Source: DASUAS01 sp036502765 (lineage in GTDB: Bacteria; Actinomycetota; Acidimicrobiia; IMCC26256; DASPTH01). From it: 52,555 nucleotides of DNA. The stretch is from contig DASXXX010000147.1 of assembly GCA_036502765.1 (NCBI GenBank), positions 1 through 52,555 of the forward strand, given 5' to 3'. The position numbers and the translations under genes were made by a program. The notes under the pieces are model-generated. The model worked only from the letters and a program-made list of their open reading frames with translations. It was not told the DNA's origin and made no database searches. Position 1 is the stretch's first letter. The number at the start of each line of letters is the position of its first letter. Shown here piece by piece: positions 23,163 to 31,436 of this stretch.

Positions 23163-23810
23163 CTAGAGGAGGAGGGGCGCGGCGAGCCCGTGCGACGAGG
23201 TGTCGTCGTGCGCGAGGCGGTGCTCCACCAACTGGTCGACTGCGACCATGGCGATGCGGTGATCCGACGCGAACTGCTCGAGGTACGGGAAGCGGGCGGG
23301 CGAGCCGTCCTCGCAGAGGACCTCGCAGATCACCGCGACCGGCGGCAGGCCGGCGAGTCGGGCCAGGTCGACCGCGGCCTCGGTGTGACCGCGCCGCTCC
23401 AGCACACCGCCATCGCGCGCTCGCAGCGGGAACACGTGCCCGGGACGTTGGAAGTCGGACGGGCGGGCGGTGGGGTCGAGGATGCGGCGGATGGTCGTGG
23501 CGCGGTCGGCGGCACCGATGCCGCTGCCGGCGGTCATGTGGTCGACCGACACCGTGAACGGCGTGTCGTTGCCGGCGCGATCGGCCGGCACCATCGGCCA
23601 GAAGTCGAGCTCGTCGAGGCGGGCGCCGTCGCACGGCATGCACACCAGCCCGCGCGCCCAGCGCAGCATGAAGTTGACCGCCTCGGGCGTCACCCAGCAC
23701 GCGGCCATGGTGAGGTCGCCCTCGTTCTCGCGGTCTTCGTCGTCGACGACGAGAACCATCTCTCCTCGGCGGATCCGCTTCAGGGCTTCGTCGATGGTGG
23801 CGAGCGACAT
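23163..23810 (-). CDS. ribB: 3,4-dihydroxy-2-butanone 4-phosphate synthase
   Basis: 215 residues from ATG 23810, with GAGGAGAG upstream; ATG 23840 is less likely. Monofunctional form, without the GTP cyclohydrolase II half. Key motifs: LVVDDEDRENEGDL (acidic metal loop), MCMP-like GLVCMPCDG, FTVSVDHMTAGSGIGAADRA, PGHVFPLRARDGGVLERRGH, TEAAVDLARLAG. It makes the four-carbon unit of riboflavin from ribulose 5-phosphate with Mg2+. No other riboflavin genes are nearby, and no FMN riboswitch was seen. It follows the histidine kinase gene by 23 bases. Confidence 0.94.
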   Translation of the reverse strand: MSLATIDEALKRIRRGEMVLVVDDEDRENEGDLTMAACWVTPEAVNFMLRWARGLVCMPCDGARLDELDFWPMVPADRAGNDTPFTVSVDHMTAGSGIGAADRATTIRRILDPTARPSDFQRPGHVFPLRARDGGVLERRGHTEAAVDLARLAGLPPVAVICEVLCEDGSPARFPYLEQFASDHRIAMVAVDQLVEHRLAHDDTSSHGLAAPLLL

Positions 23811-23833
23811 CGGTGTCTCTCCTCGAGGTTCGG

Positions 23834-24931
23834 TCATTGGGAAGGCGGATTCAGCGGGGAAGGCGGATTCAGCGGGGAAGGCGGATTCAGCGGGGAAGGC
23901 GGATTCAGCGGAAACGGAAGCGTGACGACCATGCGGCACCCTTGCGGGTCGCGATGTTCGGGATGGATGTCGCCGCCGTGCAGGTCGACGATCCACTGGG
24001 CGATCGCGAGTCCGAGACCGGCGCCGCCATCGGTCGACGCACGCGCGGAGTCGGCGCGGTAGAAGCGCTCGAAGATGCGCGCTTCGTCGACCTCGGCGAT
24101 GCCGGGACCTTCGTCGAGCACTTCGATGGTGACGCCGGTGTCGAAGCGGCGCGCCCGCACCTCGACCGAACCGCCTCGGGGCGTGTGGCGCACCGCGTTC
24201 TCGAGCAGGTTGGCGACCACTTGGTGCACTCGCTCGGGATCGCCGTCGGCGGTGAGGTCGGGGGAGTCGACCGACACCGACACCGCGATCTCCGGCGCGT
24301 GCAGCTGCTGCTCGCGCACCGCGTGCTCGAGCAAGGGCTCCACCCGGAACTCGGTGCGTTCCAGCGGCACCACGCCCGACTCGAGGCGCGAGAGGTCGAG
24401 CAGCTGCTTCACCAGCCGGCCCAGGCGCTCGACCTGGGCCAGCATGGTCTTGAACGTCTCCGGGTCGGGGTCGGTGACGCCGTCGACGAGGTTCTCGAGC
24501 ACGGCCTGCAGCGCGGTGATCGGCGTGCGGAGCTCGTGTGAGACGTTGGCGACGAGGTCGCGTCGCACCCGGTCGGTCTCGGCCAGCTCGGCCGCCATCT
24601 GGTTGAACGCCCGGGCCAGCTCGCCCACTTCGTCGCGCGACGACGTGGACGACGTGGAGACGCGCTGGCCGTAGTTGCCCTTCGCCATCTCCGACGCGGC
24701 GGCCGCCATCTCCCGCAGCGGCGACGTCATGCCGCGCGAGAGGAACCACACCATGCCCATCGCGATGGCGGCGGCGATGATGCCGCTGACCGACGGCCAC
24801 ACGCCGATCTTGATGAGCACCCAGAACACGAACACGGTGATCGCGACCGCAGCCGCGATCACGAAGCCGAGCTTGAGCTTGATCGACGGGACGTCGTCGA
24901 GCGGGTGGGCGAGCCGTTCGCGGCGGGTCAT
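23834..24931 (-). CDS. Sensor histidine kinase with a repeat-encoded C-terminal tail
   Basis: 365 residues from ATG 24931. Two membrane segments close together (KLGFVIAAAVAITVFVFWVL, VSGIIAAAIAMGMVWFLS) leave almost no external sensor loop. HAMP domain (RGMTSPLREMAAAASEMAKG), H-box NVSHELRTPITALQAVLEN (phospho-His), N-box VANLLENAVRHTPRG, G1 EVLDEGPGI, G2 GGAGLGLAIAQWIVDLHGG. The normal kinase end MVVTLPFPL is followed by four PLNPPS-type hexapeptides encoded by an exact 18-bp tandem repeat. It pairs with the response regulator 7 bases upstream. Confidence 0.92.
   Translation of the reverse strand: MTRRERLAHPLDDVPSIKLKLGFVIAAAVAITVFVFWVLIKIGVWPSVSGIIAAAIAMGMVWFLSRGMTSPLREMAAAASEMAKGNYGQRVSTSSTSSRDEVGELARAFNQMAAELAETDRVRRDLVANVSHELRTPITALQAVLENLVDGVTDPDPETFKTMLAQVERLGRLVKQLLDLSRLESGVVPLERTEFRVEPLLEHAVREQQLHAPEIAVSVSVDSPDLTADGDPERVHQVVANLLENAVRHTPRGGSVEVRARRFDTGVTIEVLDEGPGIAEVDEARIFERFYRADSARASTDGGAGLGLAIAQWIVDLHGGDIHPEHRDPQGCRMVVTLPFPLNPPSPLNPPSPLNPPSPLNPPSQ
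23839..23910. repeat. Four exact 18-bp tandem repeats in the 3' end of the kinase gene
   Basis: The unit gggaaggcggattcagcg is repeated at 23839, 23857, 23875 and 23893, followed by a partial diverged unit. On the minus strand each unit adds six residues (PLNPPS register) without shifting the frame. Identity between units implies recent expansion. Confidence 0.95.
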
Positions 24932-24938
24932 GGCTGCG

Positions 24939-25682
24939 TCACGACGGCGCACGTCCCGTATCGGATCCGGCCGTTGTGGTCTCACCCGCGGCGTATCCGA
25001 CGCCGTGCACCGTGCGTACGACGTCGTTGCCGAGCTTGCGTCGCAACGCGCGAACGTGCGAGTCGACGGTGCGCGCGCCGGACCCGTCGTGGTAGCCCCA
25101 CACCTCGGCGAGCAACTCGTCACGCGTGAAGACGCGCTGCGGTCGTCGCGCCAGGTACGCGAGCAGGTCGAACTCGGTGGGGGTCAGGTGGATCAGCACG
25201 CCGTCGAGCAGCACGCGGCGGGACTCGAGATCGATCGCGACTGCGCCGAGGTGCACCGAGCCGGACGTGGGCGCGGGACGGCGCTCGACCCGGCGCAGCA
25301 ACGCGTGCACCCGGGCGACGAGCTCCCGCGAGCTGAACGGCTTCGTGAGGTAGTCGTCGGCGCCGACCGCGAGGCCCACGACGAGGTCGGTCTCGGAGTC
25401 GCGGGCGGTGAGCATCAGCACCGGCACCGGACGATCACGTTGGATCTCGCGGCAGACGTCGATGCCGTCGAGCCCGGGGAGCATCAGGTCGAGCACGACG
25501 AGGTCGGGCTGGAGCACCCGGGAACACTCGACGCCGGCGGGGCCGTCGGCGGCGATGGTCACCGAGAAGCCCTCGCTCCGGAGCCGGGTGGCCACCGCTT
25601 CCGCGATCGACGCCTCGTCCTCGACCACCAGGATGGTTCTCGGCAGGATGGTGCGGGGGAGGGCGGGCGCCGGGACGGACAT
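24939..25682 (-). CDS. OmpR/PhoB-family response regulator
   Basis: 247 residues from ATG 25682. Receiver domain: ILVVEDEASIAEAV (acidic pair), LVVLDLMLPGLDG (phospho-Asp), VLMLTARD and DDYLTKPFSSRELV (conserved Thr and Lys). Winged-helix output domain: LTPTEFDLLAYLARRPQRVF, TRDELLAEVWGYHDG, RTVDSHVRALRRKLG, VRTVHGVGYAAG. It is the cognate regulator of the kinase downstream. It is divergent from the glutaminase gene, and an inverted TGACAG repeat lies between them. Confidence 0.94.
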   Translation of the reverse strand: MSVPAPALPRTILPRTILVVEDEASIAEAVATRLRSEGFSVTIAADGPAGVECSRVLQPDLVVLDLMLPGLDGIDVCREIQRDRPVPVLMLTARDSETDLVVGLAVGADDYLTKPFSSRELVARVHALLRRVERRPAPTSGSVHLGAVAIDLESRRVLLDGVLIHLTPTEFDLLAYLARRPQRVFTRDELLAEVWGYHDGSGARTVDSHVRALRRKLGNDVVRTVHGVGYAAGETTTAGSDTGRAPS

Positions 25683-25691
25683 GCGTGTTCC

Positions 25692-25697
25692 AGCGTA
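25692..25697 (-). promoter_or_regulatory. TANNNT -10 box of the two-component operon
   Basis: TACGCT on the minus strand ends 9 bases before ATG 25682; no ribosome site is seen, consistent with a leaderless mRNA. Confidence 0.45.
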
Positions 25698-25754
25698 AAG
25701 AGCCCGTCTGTGCGTGTCGTGCCGGAGCTGTGGAGATTCGGTGCAGATCGACTC

Positions 25755-25770
25755 TGACAGCTTTCTGTCA
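25755..25770. promoter_or_regulatory. Inverted repeat TGACAG-N4-CTGTCA with a third half-site
   Basis: TGACAG (25755-25760) and CTGTCA (25765-25770) flank CTTT. A third copy, TGACAG, begins at 25779. The array sits between the response regulator and glutaminase genes and could be the binding site of the regulator or of another dimeric factor. Confidence 0.5.
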
Positions 25771-25837
25771 TGCGTCCGTGACAGGAACGCTACGGGCGGG
25801 AAACCGCGGTTGTGCGGGCGGGGAGTCTGATACCTCC

Positions 25838-27691
25838 ATGACACGCCTCGACGGCGGGTTCGATCGCGCACTCGACGACCTCGATCTCCGCACGGTGACC
25901 CGATCCCCTGTCCTCGACTACCTCCATCGCCTCCTCGACGAATACCGCGAGCTCGAAGAAGGCCAGGTGGCCACCTACATCCCCGAGCTCGGCCGGGCCG
26001 ACCCGAACTGGTTCGGCATCTGCGTGGTGACCGCCGACGGCCACGTCTATGAGGTGGGCGACACCGATCTCGACTTCACCATCCAGTCGATCTCGAAGCC
26101 GTTCGTGTTCGGGATGGCGCTCGAGGACCAGGGTCGCGACGCGGTCCTGGAGCGGGTCGGGGTGGAACCCTCGGGCAACCCGTTCAACTCCATCGCCGTC
26201 GACGACCAGAACCGGCCCTTCAACCCGATGGTCAATGCCGGCGCGATCGTCGCCACCGGTCTCATCAAAGCGCGCGACGACGCGGAGCGGATGGAGCGCA
26301 TCGTCGGCGCGTTCTCGCACTATGCCGGCCGGCGGCTGCAACTCGACGAGACCGTGTACCGCTCCGAGAGCGTCACCGGCGACCGCAATCGGGCCATCGC
26401 GCACCTCATGCGCAGCTTCGGGAACCTCGAAGAAGACGTCGACGCGATCATCGACGCGTACTTCCGCCAGTGCTCGCTGCTCGTGACCTGTCGCGATCTC
26501 GCGACGATGGCAGCGACCCTCGCCAACCGGGGGGTCAATCCCATCACCGGCGCGCGGGCGCTCGACGCGCGCTACGTGGAGAACGTGCTCAGCGTGATGA
26601 GCACGTGCGGTATGTACGACTACGCCGGCGAGTGGGTCTACACCGTGGGTCTACCGGCGAAGAGCGGTGTGTCGGGTGGTGTGGTCGCGGTGTTGCCGGG
26701 CCAGCTCGGCATCGGCATCTTCTCGCCCCGGCTGGACGGGCGCGGCAACAGCGCGCGCGGCATCAAGGTCTGCCAGCGCATGGCGATCGACTTCGACCTC
26801 CATCCGCTCCGCTTCCAACCCGAGGTCCGTGCCGTCGTGCGCAGCAGCTACCACGGCGGCCAGTCCCGCTCCAACCGGGTGCGCACGCCCGAGGAGTACG
26901 ACCTGCTCGCATTGCACGCCGACTCGATCGCGGTGTTCGAGTTGCAGGGCGACCTCTTCTTCGGCTCGACCGAGCGCCTCTTCCGCACTGTGGTCGACGA
27001 CATCGCCGGGGTCGACTCGGTCGTGCTCGACTGCAAGCGCATCGGCAATCTCGACGGGGCCGCGATCTCGATGTTGTCGAGCCTCCGCGCCGCGCTCAAC
27101 GACGTCGGTTGCGTGCTGCTGATGGCCGATGCACCGGTCGGCGTGCTCGAGGACATCGCGTCGCACTCGTTCCCCGACACCGACGCCGCGCTCGAGTGGT
27201 GCGAGGACCGCATCCTCGCGCGTCTCGGCATCGCGGCCGAATCGCTCCCCGAGGAACTGGGAATCCAGGAGCTGCTCGGCGGGCTCACATCCGCGGAGCT
27301 GGCGTTGGTCGAGGAGGTGGTCGAGGTGATCCAGGTGAGCGAGGGCGAAGTCGTGTTCCGCGAGGGTGACCACGCCGACGCCATCTACTTCGTGCTGTCG
27401 GGGCTCGTGAGCGTGCGCCTGCCGTTGGCGGAGCCCGGTCGCGATCGCCGGCTGGCCACGTTGGGCGCGGGGGTCGCGGTCGGTGAGATGGCGTTCCTCG
27501 ACGAGGGCAAGCGCTCCGCCGACGTGGTCGCCGACCAGGACTCGACGCTGGCCCGGCTGTCGATCGGCGCGCTGCACGAGATCGGCCAGGTCGCGCCGCG
27601 GGTGACGTCGACGTTCTCGGCGAACTTGGCCCGCAACCTCTCAGGGCGCTTGCGCAGGGCCAACGAACAGGTGCGGATGCTGGCGCACTGA
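25838..27691 (+). CDS. glsA: Glutaminase A with C-terminal STAS and cyclic-nucleotide-binding domains
   Basis: 617 residues from ATG 25838. Residues 1-320: glutaminase of the beta-lactamase-fold type, with the active SxxK motif in TIQSISKPFVFGMAL, NPFNSIAVDDQNRPFNPMVN, AGAIVATGLI, and SGVSGGVVAVLPGQLGIGIF. It hydrolyses glutamine to glutamate and ammonia. Residues ~370-475: STAS domain (DSIAVFELQGDLFFGSTERL, SVVLDCKRIGNLDGAAISML). Residues ~490-610: cNMP-binding domain (GEVVFREGDHADAIYFVLSG and GEMAFLDEGKRSADVVA, the phosphate-binding cassette region). This three-part architecture is known in bacteria; it suggests glutamine breakdown gated by a nucleotide signal. Confidence 0.95.
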   Translation: MTRLDGGFDRALDDLDLRTVTRSPVLDYLHRLLDEYRELEEGQVATYIPELGRADPNWFGICVVTADGHVYEVGDTDLDFTIQSISKPFVFGMALEDQGRDAVLERVGVEPSGNPFNSIAVDDQNRPFNPMVNAGAIVATGLIKARDDAERMERIVGAFSHYAGRRLQLDETVYRSESVTGDRNRAIAHLMRSFGNLEEDVDAIIDAYFRQCSLLVTCRDLATMAATLANRGVNPITGARALDARYVENVLSVMSTCGMYDYAGEWVYTVGLPAKSGVSGGVVAVLPGQLGIGIFSPRLDGRGNSARGIKVCQRMAIDFDLHPLRFQPEVRAVVRSSYHGGQSRSNRVRTPEEYDLLALHADSIAVFELQGDLFFGSTERLFRTVVDDIAGVDSVVLDCKRIGNLDGAAISMLSSLRAALNDVGCVLLMADAPVGVLEDIASHSFPDTDAALEWCEDRILARLGIAAESLPEELGIQELLGGLTSAELALVEEVVEVIQVSEGEVVFREGDHADAIYFVLSGLVSVRLPLAEPGRDRRLATLGAGVAVGEMAFLDEGKRSADVVADQDSTLARLSIGALHEIGQVAPRVTSTFSANLARNLSGRLRRANEQVRMLAH

Positions 27692-27701
27692 CGGGTCGCC
27701 G

Positions 27702-28679
27702 TCAGTCGAACTGCACGAGGTCGGCGGCGTCGACCGCGAGCGCGATCCGGTCCCCGACGTCGGGGATGCTGGCCGCGTCGACCGGCACTTCCACGTGCAC
27801 CGGATCGGCCTCGGTGGACAACGCGTCGACCCGCACGCCGAGCAGGAAGTGGTCGCGGCGGTACGTGCGCGCCACGACCTCGCCGCCGACGGCGCCGTTG
27901 TGCTCGAGGTGCTCGACGACGCGAACCGCTTCGGGACGTACCGCCGTCGGAGTTTCGGTGAACGCGCGGGTCACGTTCCACCCGAGGAAGCGGGCCACGA
28001 ACTCGTTGGCCGGTTGCTGCCAGACCGCGGCCGGAGTCCCGACCTGCTCGATGCGACCGGCGTGCATCACCACCAGCCGGTCGGCGAGCGCGAACGCCTC
28101 GTCGTGGTCGTGGGTGACGAACAGCGTCGTGAGGCCGAGCCGCACGAACAGCGCGCGCAGTTCGGCGACGAGCCGCTCGCGCAGTGCGCGGTCGAGCGCG
28201 CCGAGCGGCTCGTCGAGCATGAGCAGCCGCGGCTCGGCGGCGAGCGCGCGGGCGAGTGCGACCCGTTGTTGCTCGCCGCCCGAGAGCTCGCGGATGCGGC
28301 GGCCCTCGAAGCCGGTGAGTCCGACGAGCGCGAGGGCGTCGCCGGTGCGGGCGTCGATCTCGGCGCGCGGGAGTCGCTGCATCCGCAGCCCGAACGCCAC
28401 GTTGCCCTTCACGTCGCGGTGGGGGAACAGGGCGTGGTCCTGGAACATGAGCCCGAAGCCCCGACGGTGCGCTGGAACGCGTGCGAGATCGTCGCCGTCC
28501 CACGAGACCCGACCGCCGGCGTCGGGTTCTAGCCCCGCGACGGCGCGGAGCAGCGAGCTCTTGCCACTGCCGCTCGGGCCCAGGATGCACACGATCTCGC
28601 GGTCGGCGATCTCGAGGTCGACGGCGTCGACCGCGGTGAAGCCCTCATAGGTCACGGTGAGGCTGTCGATCTGCAGCAT
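27702..28679 (-). CDS. thiQ: Thiamin ABC transporter ATP-binding protein
   Basis: 325 residues. Walker A GPSGSGKSSLLRAVAGL, Q-loop MFQDHALFPHRDVKGNVAFG, signature ELSGGEQQRVALARALA, Walker B LLMLDEPLGALD, H-loop FVTHDHDEA. A C-terminal regulatory TOBE-like part follows (TAVRPEAVRVVEHLEHNG), longer than in Escherichia coli ThiQ. Last gene of the riboswitch-controlled operon with the fused permease and binding protein, which is why thiamin rather than iron is proposed. Its ATG overlaps the stop of an 18-codon mini-ORF (TGATG). Confidence 0.9.
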   Translation of the reverse strand: MLQIDSLTVTYEGFTAVDAVDLEIADREIVCILGPSGSGKSSLLRAVAGLEPDAGGRVSWDGDDLARVPAHRRGFGLMFQDHALFPHRDVKGNVAFGLRMQRLPRAEIDARTGDALALVGLTGFEGRRIRELSGGEQQRVALARALAAEPRLLMLDEPLGALDRALRERLVAELRALFVRLGLTTLFVTHDHDEAFALADRLVVMHAGRIEQVGTPAAVWQQPANEFVARFLGWNVTRAFTETPTAVRPEAVRVVEHLEHNGAVGGEVVARTYRRDHFLLGVRVDALSTEADPVHVEVPVDAASIPDVGDRIALAVDAADLVQFD

Positions 28680-28735
28680 CAGCCCTGCATCCCCGAAGCC
28701 GGCATCCTCGAAGCCGGCATCCTCGAAGCTGGCAT
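28679..28735 (-). CDS. Putative 18-residue mini-ORF between permease and ATPase genes
   Basis: ATG (28735-28733) lies 2 bases after the permease TGA. The encoded peptide repeats the five residues MPASR and ends GMQG; its TGA overlaps the ATPase ATG as TGATG. Each repeat unit carries GAGGATG or GGGGATG, so each Met is preceded by a purine-rich ribosome-site-like run. It may be translated to pass ribosomes on to the ATPase gene, or be only a repeat-born frame. Confidence 0.35.
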   Translation of the reverse strand: MPASRMPASRMPASGMQG

Positions 28736-28739
28736 CCTC
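28695..28739. repeat. Three 15-bp tandem repeats at the permease/ATPase junction
   Basis: gaagccggcatcctc occurs at 28695-28709 and 28710-28724, and as gaagctggcatcctc at 28725-28739, with a diverged fourth unit before them (28681-28694). The array begins in the permease stop codon and ends just before the ATPase start. Unit length keeps one reading frame on the minus strand. Confidence 0.9.
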
Positions 28740-30384
28740 AGAAGCTCCCGACGGTGCCGGCGCGGAAGCGCTCGATGCCGAGGATGGCGAGCGCGGTCAA
28801 CCCCATGAGGATCACGCTCGCCGCCATCGCCCCGCCGAAATTGAGCGGACCGGGCTGGCCGAGCAACCGGTACACGAGCACCGGGAGCGTCGGTTCGTCG
28901 GGCCGGATGATGAACACGGTGGCGCCGAACTCGCCGAGCGAGATCGCGAAGGCGAACCCGGCGGCAACCAGGGCGGCGCGGGCGACGATCGGTAGGTCGA
29001 CCTCGCGCCACACGCGTGCGGGAGACGCACCCAATGTCGCGGCGGCGTCGCGCAGGCGCGGATCGATGGCGCGCAGCACCGGGGTCATCACCCGCACGAC
29101 GAACGGCACCGCCACCAGGGCCTGCGCGATCGGCACCAGCCACCACGAACCCCGGAAGTCGAGGGGCGCGTGGTCGAGCGCGATGAGAAAGCCGAACCCG
29201 ACGGTGACCGCCGAGACACCGAGGGGGAGTGAGACGAGCGCGTCGAGACCGCGCCGGCGCGACGACGCCAGCGCGAACGCGGCGCAGCCACCGACGACCA
29301 CCGCGATCACCGTGGCCGCCACCGCGAAGCGAAGCGAGTTGGCGATCGCGTGCACGGGTTCCACGAACAGCGTGCTCCCCGCGTGCACTTCACCCAGGGC
29401 ACGATAGAAGTCGAGGCCGAACCCACTCGGGGTGTCGAACGACCGCAGGACGAGCACGCCGATCGGCACGCCGAGCAGCACCGCCATCAGCGCGAGGTTG
29501 GCACCGACGAACAGCCGCGCGCCCGCGGTGCGCGGTCGCCGCACGGTCTCCGCCGCGGCCCGCAACGACAGCGAGACCCGTTGGCGCCCTTCGATCCAAC
29601 TCGTCAGCAGGAGCAGCACCACGATCGCAACCAGCTGCACCACCGTGAGCGCGGCGGCCAGCGGGAGGTTCAGGAACTGCGCGGTCTGTCGGTAGATCTC
29701 GGTCTCGAGCGTGGCAGTGCCGGGGCCACCGAGGATCAGGATCACTCCGAAGGACGTGAAGGTGAAGAGGAACACCACCGCACCGGCGGCCGCGATCGCC
29801 GGGCGCAGCGCGGGCAGCGTCACCTCGCGGAAGGTACGCAGTCGGCTGGCGCCGAGCACACGCGCCGCTTCTTCCGGACGGGGGTCGAGGTGCGACCAGA
29901 GGCTGCCAACGGTGCGCACCACCACCGAGTAGTTGAAGAACACGTGCGCGACGAGGATCGCGCCGAGGGTCTGGTCGAGACCGAGACTGGCCAATGGGCC
30001 GCCCTCGCCGAGCAGCGCGACGAATGCCGACCCCACCACCACCGTCGGCAGCACGAATGGCACCGTCACCAGGGCGCGCACCAATCGTCGCCCGGGGAAC
30101 TCACAGCGAGCGAGCACGTACGCGCCCGGGATCCCGACCGCGAGCGTCAACACCGTCGACAACGTCGCCTGCCACACCGTGAACCACGCGATGTGGCGCA
30201 GCCCCGCGTCGGTGACGACCTCGCCGAGCGGATCGAGGTCGACCGACCAGCGGGGTGCGAGGCCGCGCCCCACGATGGCGAGCACGGGATAGACGAAGAA
30301 CACCGCGAGGAACACGAGCGGCACTGCGATCACCGCCACACGCGCGGCGCGCGGCAACCCCCGCGTGGTCGCGCTCGCGGTCAT
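28738..30384 (-). CDS. thiP: Thiamin ABC transporter permease, two-domain fusion
   Basis: 548 residues from ATG 30384, with about twelve membrane segments in two permease halves, as in ThiP and FbpB-type proteins. Each half carries the EAA loop that docks the ATPase: EEAARVLGASRLRTFREVTL in the first and RDAAATLGASPARVWREVDL in the second, both followed by a conserved Pro-containing turn. Start lies 4 bases before the end of the binding-protein gene, so they are coupled. The context (TPP riboswitch, thiamin kinase) supports thiamin or a thiamin precursor as substrate. The stop codon lies in a tandem repeat. Confidence 0.9.
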   Translation of the reverse strand: MTASATTRGLPRAARVAVIAVPLVFLAVFFVYPVLAIVGRGLAPRWSVDLDPLGEVVTDAGLRHIAWFTVWQATLSTVLTLAVGIPGAYVLARCEFPGRRLVRALVTVPFVLPTVVVGSAFVALLGEGGPLASLGLDQTLGAILVAHVFFNYSVVVRTVGSLWSHLDPRPEEAARVLGASRLRTFREVTLPALRPAIAAAGAVVFLFTFTSFGVILILGGPGTATLETEIYRQTAQFLNLPLAAALTVVQLVAIVVLLLLTSWIEGRQRVSLSLRAAAETVRRPRTAGARLFVGANLALMAVLLGVPIGVLVLRSFDTPSGFGLDFYRALGEVHAGSTLFVEPVHAIANSLRFAVAATVIAVVVGGCAAFALASSRRRGLDALVSLPLGVSAVTVGFGFLIALDHAPLDFRGSWWLVPIAQALVAVPFVVRVMTPVLRAIDPRLRDAAATLGASPARVWREVDLPIVARAALVAAGFAFAISLGEFGATVFIIRPDEPTLPVLVYRLLGQPGPLNFGGAMAASVILMGLTALAILGIERFRAGTVGSF

Positions 30385-31436
30385 CGCAACACGGTGTCGG
30401 TCCACTGTGCGATCCACGCGTCACGGTGCGCGCTGATGTCGGCGGGCGGGAGCGACAACGGCGTCGCGGGCACCTCCGCGAACTTGGTGAACACCGCGGG
30501 CAGCGGCGTGCCGTCGCGCGCGGGGAACACGAACATCTGCAACGGGATGTCCGCCTGGAACTTCTCGGAGAGCATGAAGTCGACCAGTTTGCGCGCGGCG
30601 GCCTGGTGCTCGGTGCCCTTGATGACGCCGGCAAACTCCACCTGACGGAAGCAGGAGTCGAGCATGGTGCCGATGGGTGACGTCTTGGGTTGTGGCTTCG
30701 AGTAGTACACCGCGGCGGGAGGGCTCGACGCGTAGGAGACCACCAGCGGATGCGTCCCCTGGTTGGCACCCTGGGTGAAGTCGCCGTCGTACGCGCTCTC
30801 CCAGCCGTCGTCGACCTTGACGTCGTTGCTGCGCAGCTTGCTCCAGTAGTCGCGCCAGCCGTCGTCGCCGTACTTCGCGATGGTCGCGAGTTGGAACGCG
30901 AGCCCCGGTGACGACGTCGCCGGGTTCTCGACCACGAGCAGCCCCTTGTACGCCGGCTTGGTGAGGTCGTCGAGCGTCTTCGGCACGGCGACCTTCTTGT
31001 CGGCGAACCACTGCTTGTCGTAGTTGATGCACACGTCACCGTGGTCGATCGGCGTCAGGCGGTGCGACGGGTCGAGCTGATATTCCTTCGGCACGGTCGA
31101 CAGGGAGCTCGGCGCGTACTTGGCGAACACGCCGGCGTCGAGCGCGCGCGACAGGAACGTGTTGTCGACGCCGAAGAAGACGTCGCCGATCGGGTTCGAC
31201 TTGGTGAGGACCACCTGGTTCAGGGCTGCGCCGGCATCACCCGACTGCAGGACCTTCACGGTGATGCCGGTCTGCTTCGTGAACGCCGCCAAGACCGACT
31301 TCGAGATCGCGAACGAGTCGTGGGTGACGAGCGTGATGGTGGTCGGCGACGCGGCCGAGGCGGGCGACGCGGGGGCCGCGAAGCAACCCACCGTGGCGGT
31401 GACGACGAGGGCGAGGAGGAGGAGGCGACGCATCAT
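30381..31436 (-). CDS. thiB: Thiamin ABC transporter substrate-binding lipoprotein
   Basis: 351 residues from ATG 31436, which overlaps the kinase stop as ATGATG. Signal peptide MMRRLLLLALVVTATVGC gives a lipidated Cys at 18. The mature protein is a type-2 periplasmic-binding fold: TITLVTHDSFAISKSVLAAF at the start, VKVLQSGDAGAALNQVVL, VFFGVDNTFLSRALDAGV, TPIDHGDVCINYDKQWF, and GLLVVENPATSSPGLAFQLA. The opening LVTHDSF pattern and YDKQWF are those of thiamin-binding ThiB/TbpA. It delivers ligand to the fused permease. Confidence 0.9.
   Translation of the reverse strand: MMRRLLLLALVVTATVGCFAAPASPASAASPTTITLVTHDSFAISKSVLAAFTKQTGITVKVLQSGDAGAALNQVVLTKSNPIGDVFFGVDNTFLSRALDAGVFAKYAPSSLSTVPKEYQLDPSHRLTPIDHGDVCINYDKQWFADKKVAVPKTLDDLTKPAYKGLLVVENPATSSPGLAFQLATIAKYGDDGWRDYWSKLRSNDVKVDDGWESAYDGDFTQGANQGTHPLVVSYASSPPAAVYYSKPQPKTSPIGTMLDSCFRQVEFAGVIKGTEHQAAARKLVDFMLSEKFQADIPLQMFVFPARDGTPLPAVFTKFAEVPATPLSLPPADISAHRDAWIAQWTDTVLR

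Noticed and set aside
23839..23910. CRISPR-like array
   Set aside because: The units are contiguous 18-bp tandem repeats without spacers and encode an in-frame protein tail.
27702..31436. Iron(III) ABC transporter (FbpABC-like)
   Set aside because: The fused permease and binding protein could suggest iron, but the TPP riboswitch and the coupled thiamin pyrophosphokinase favour thiamin.
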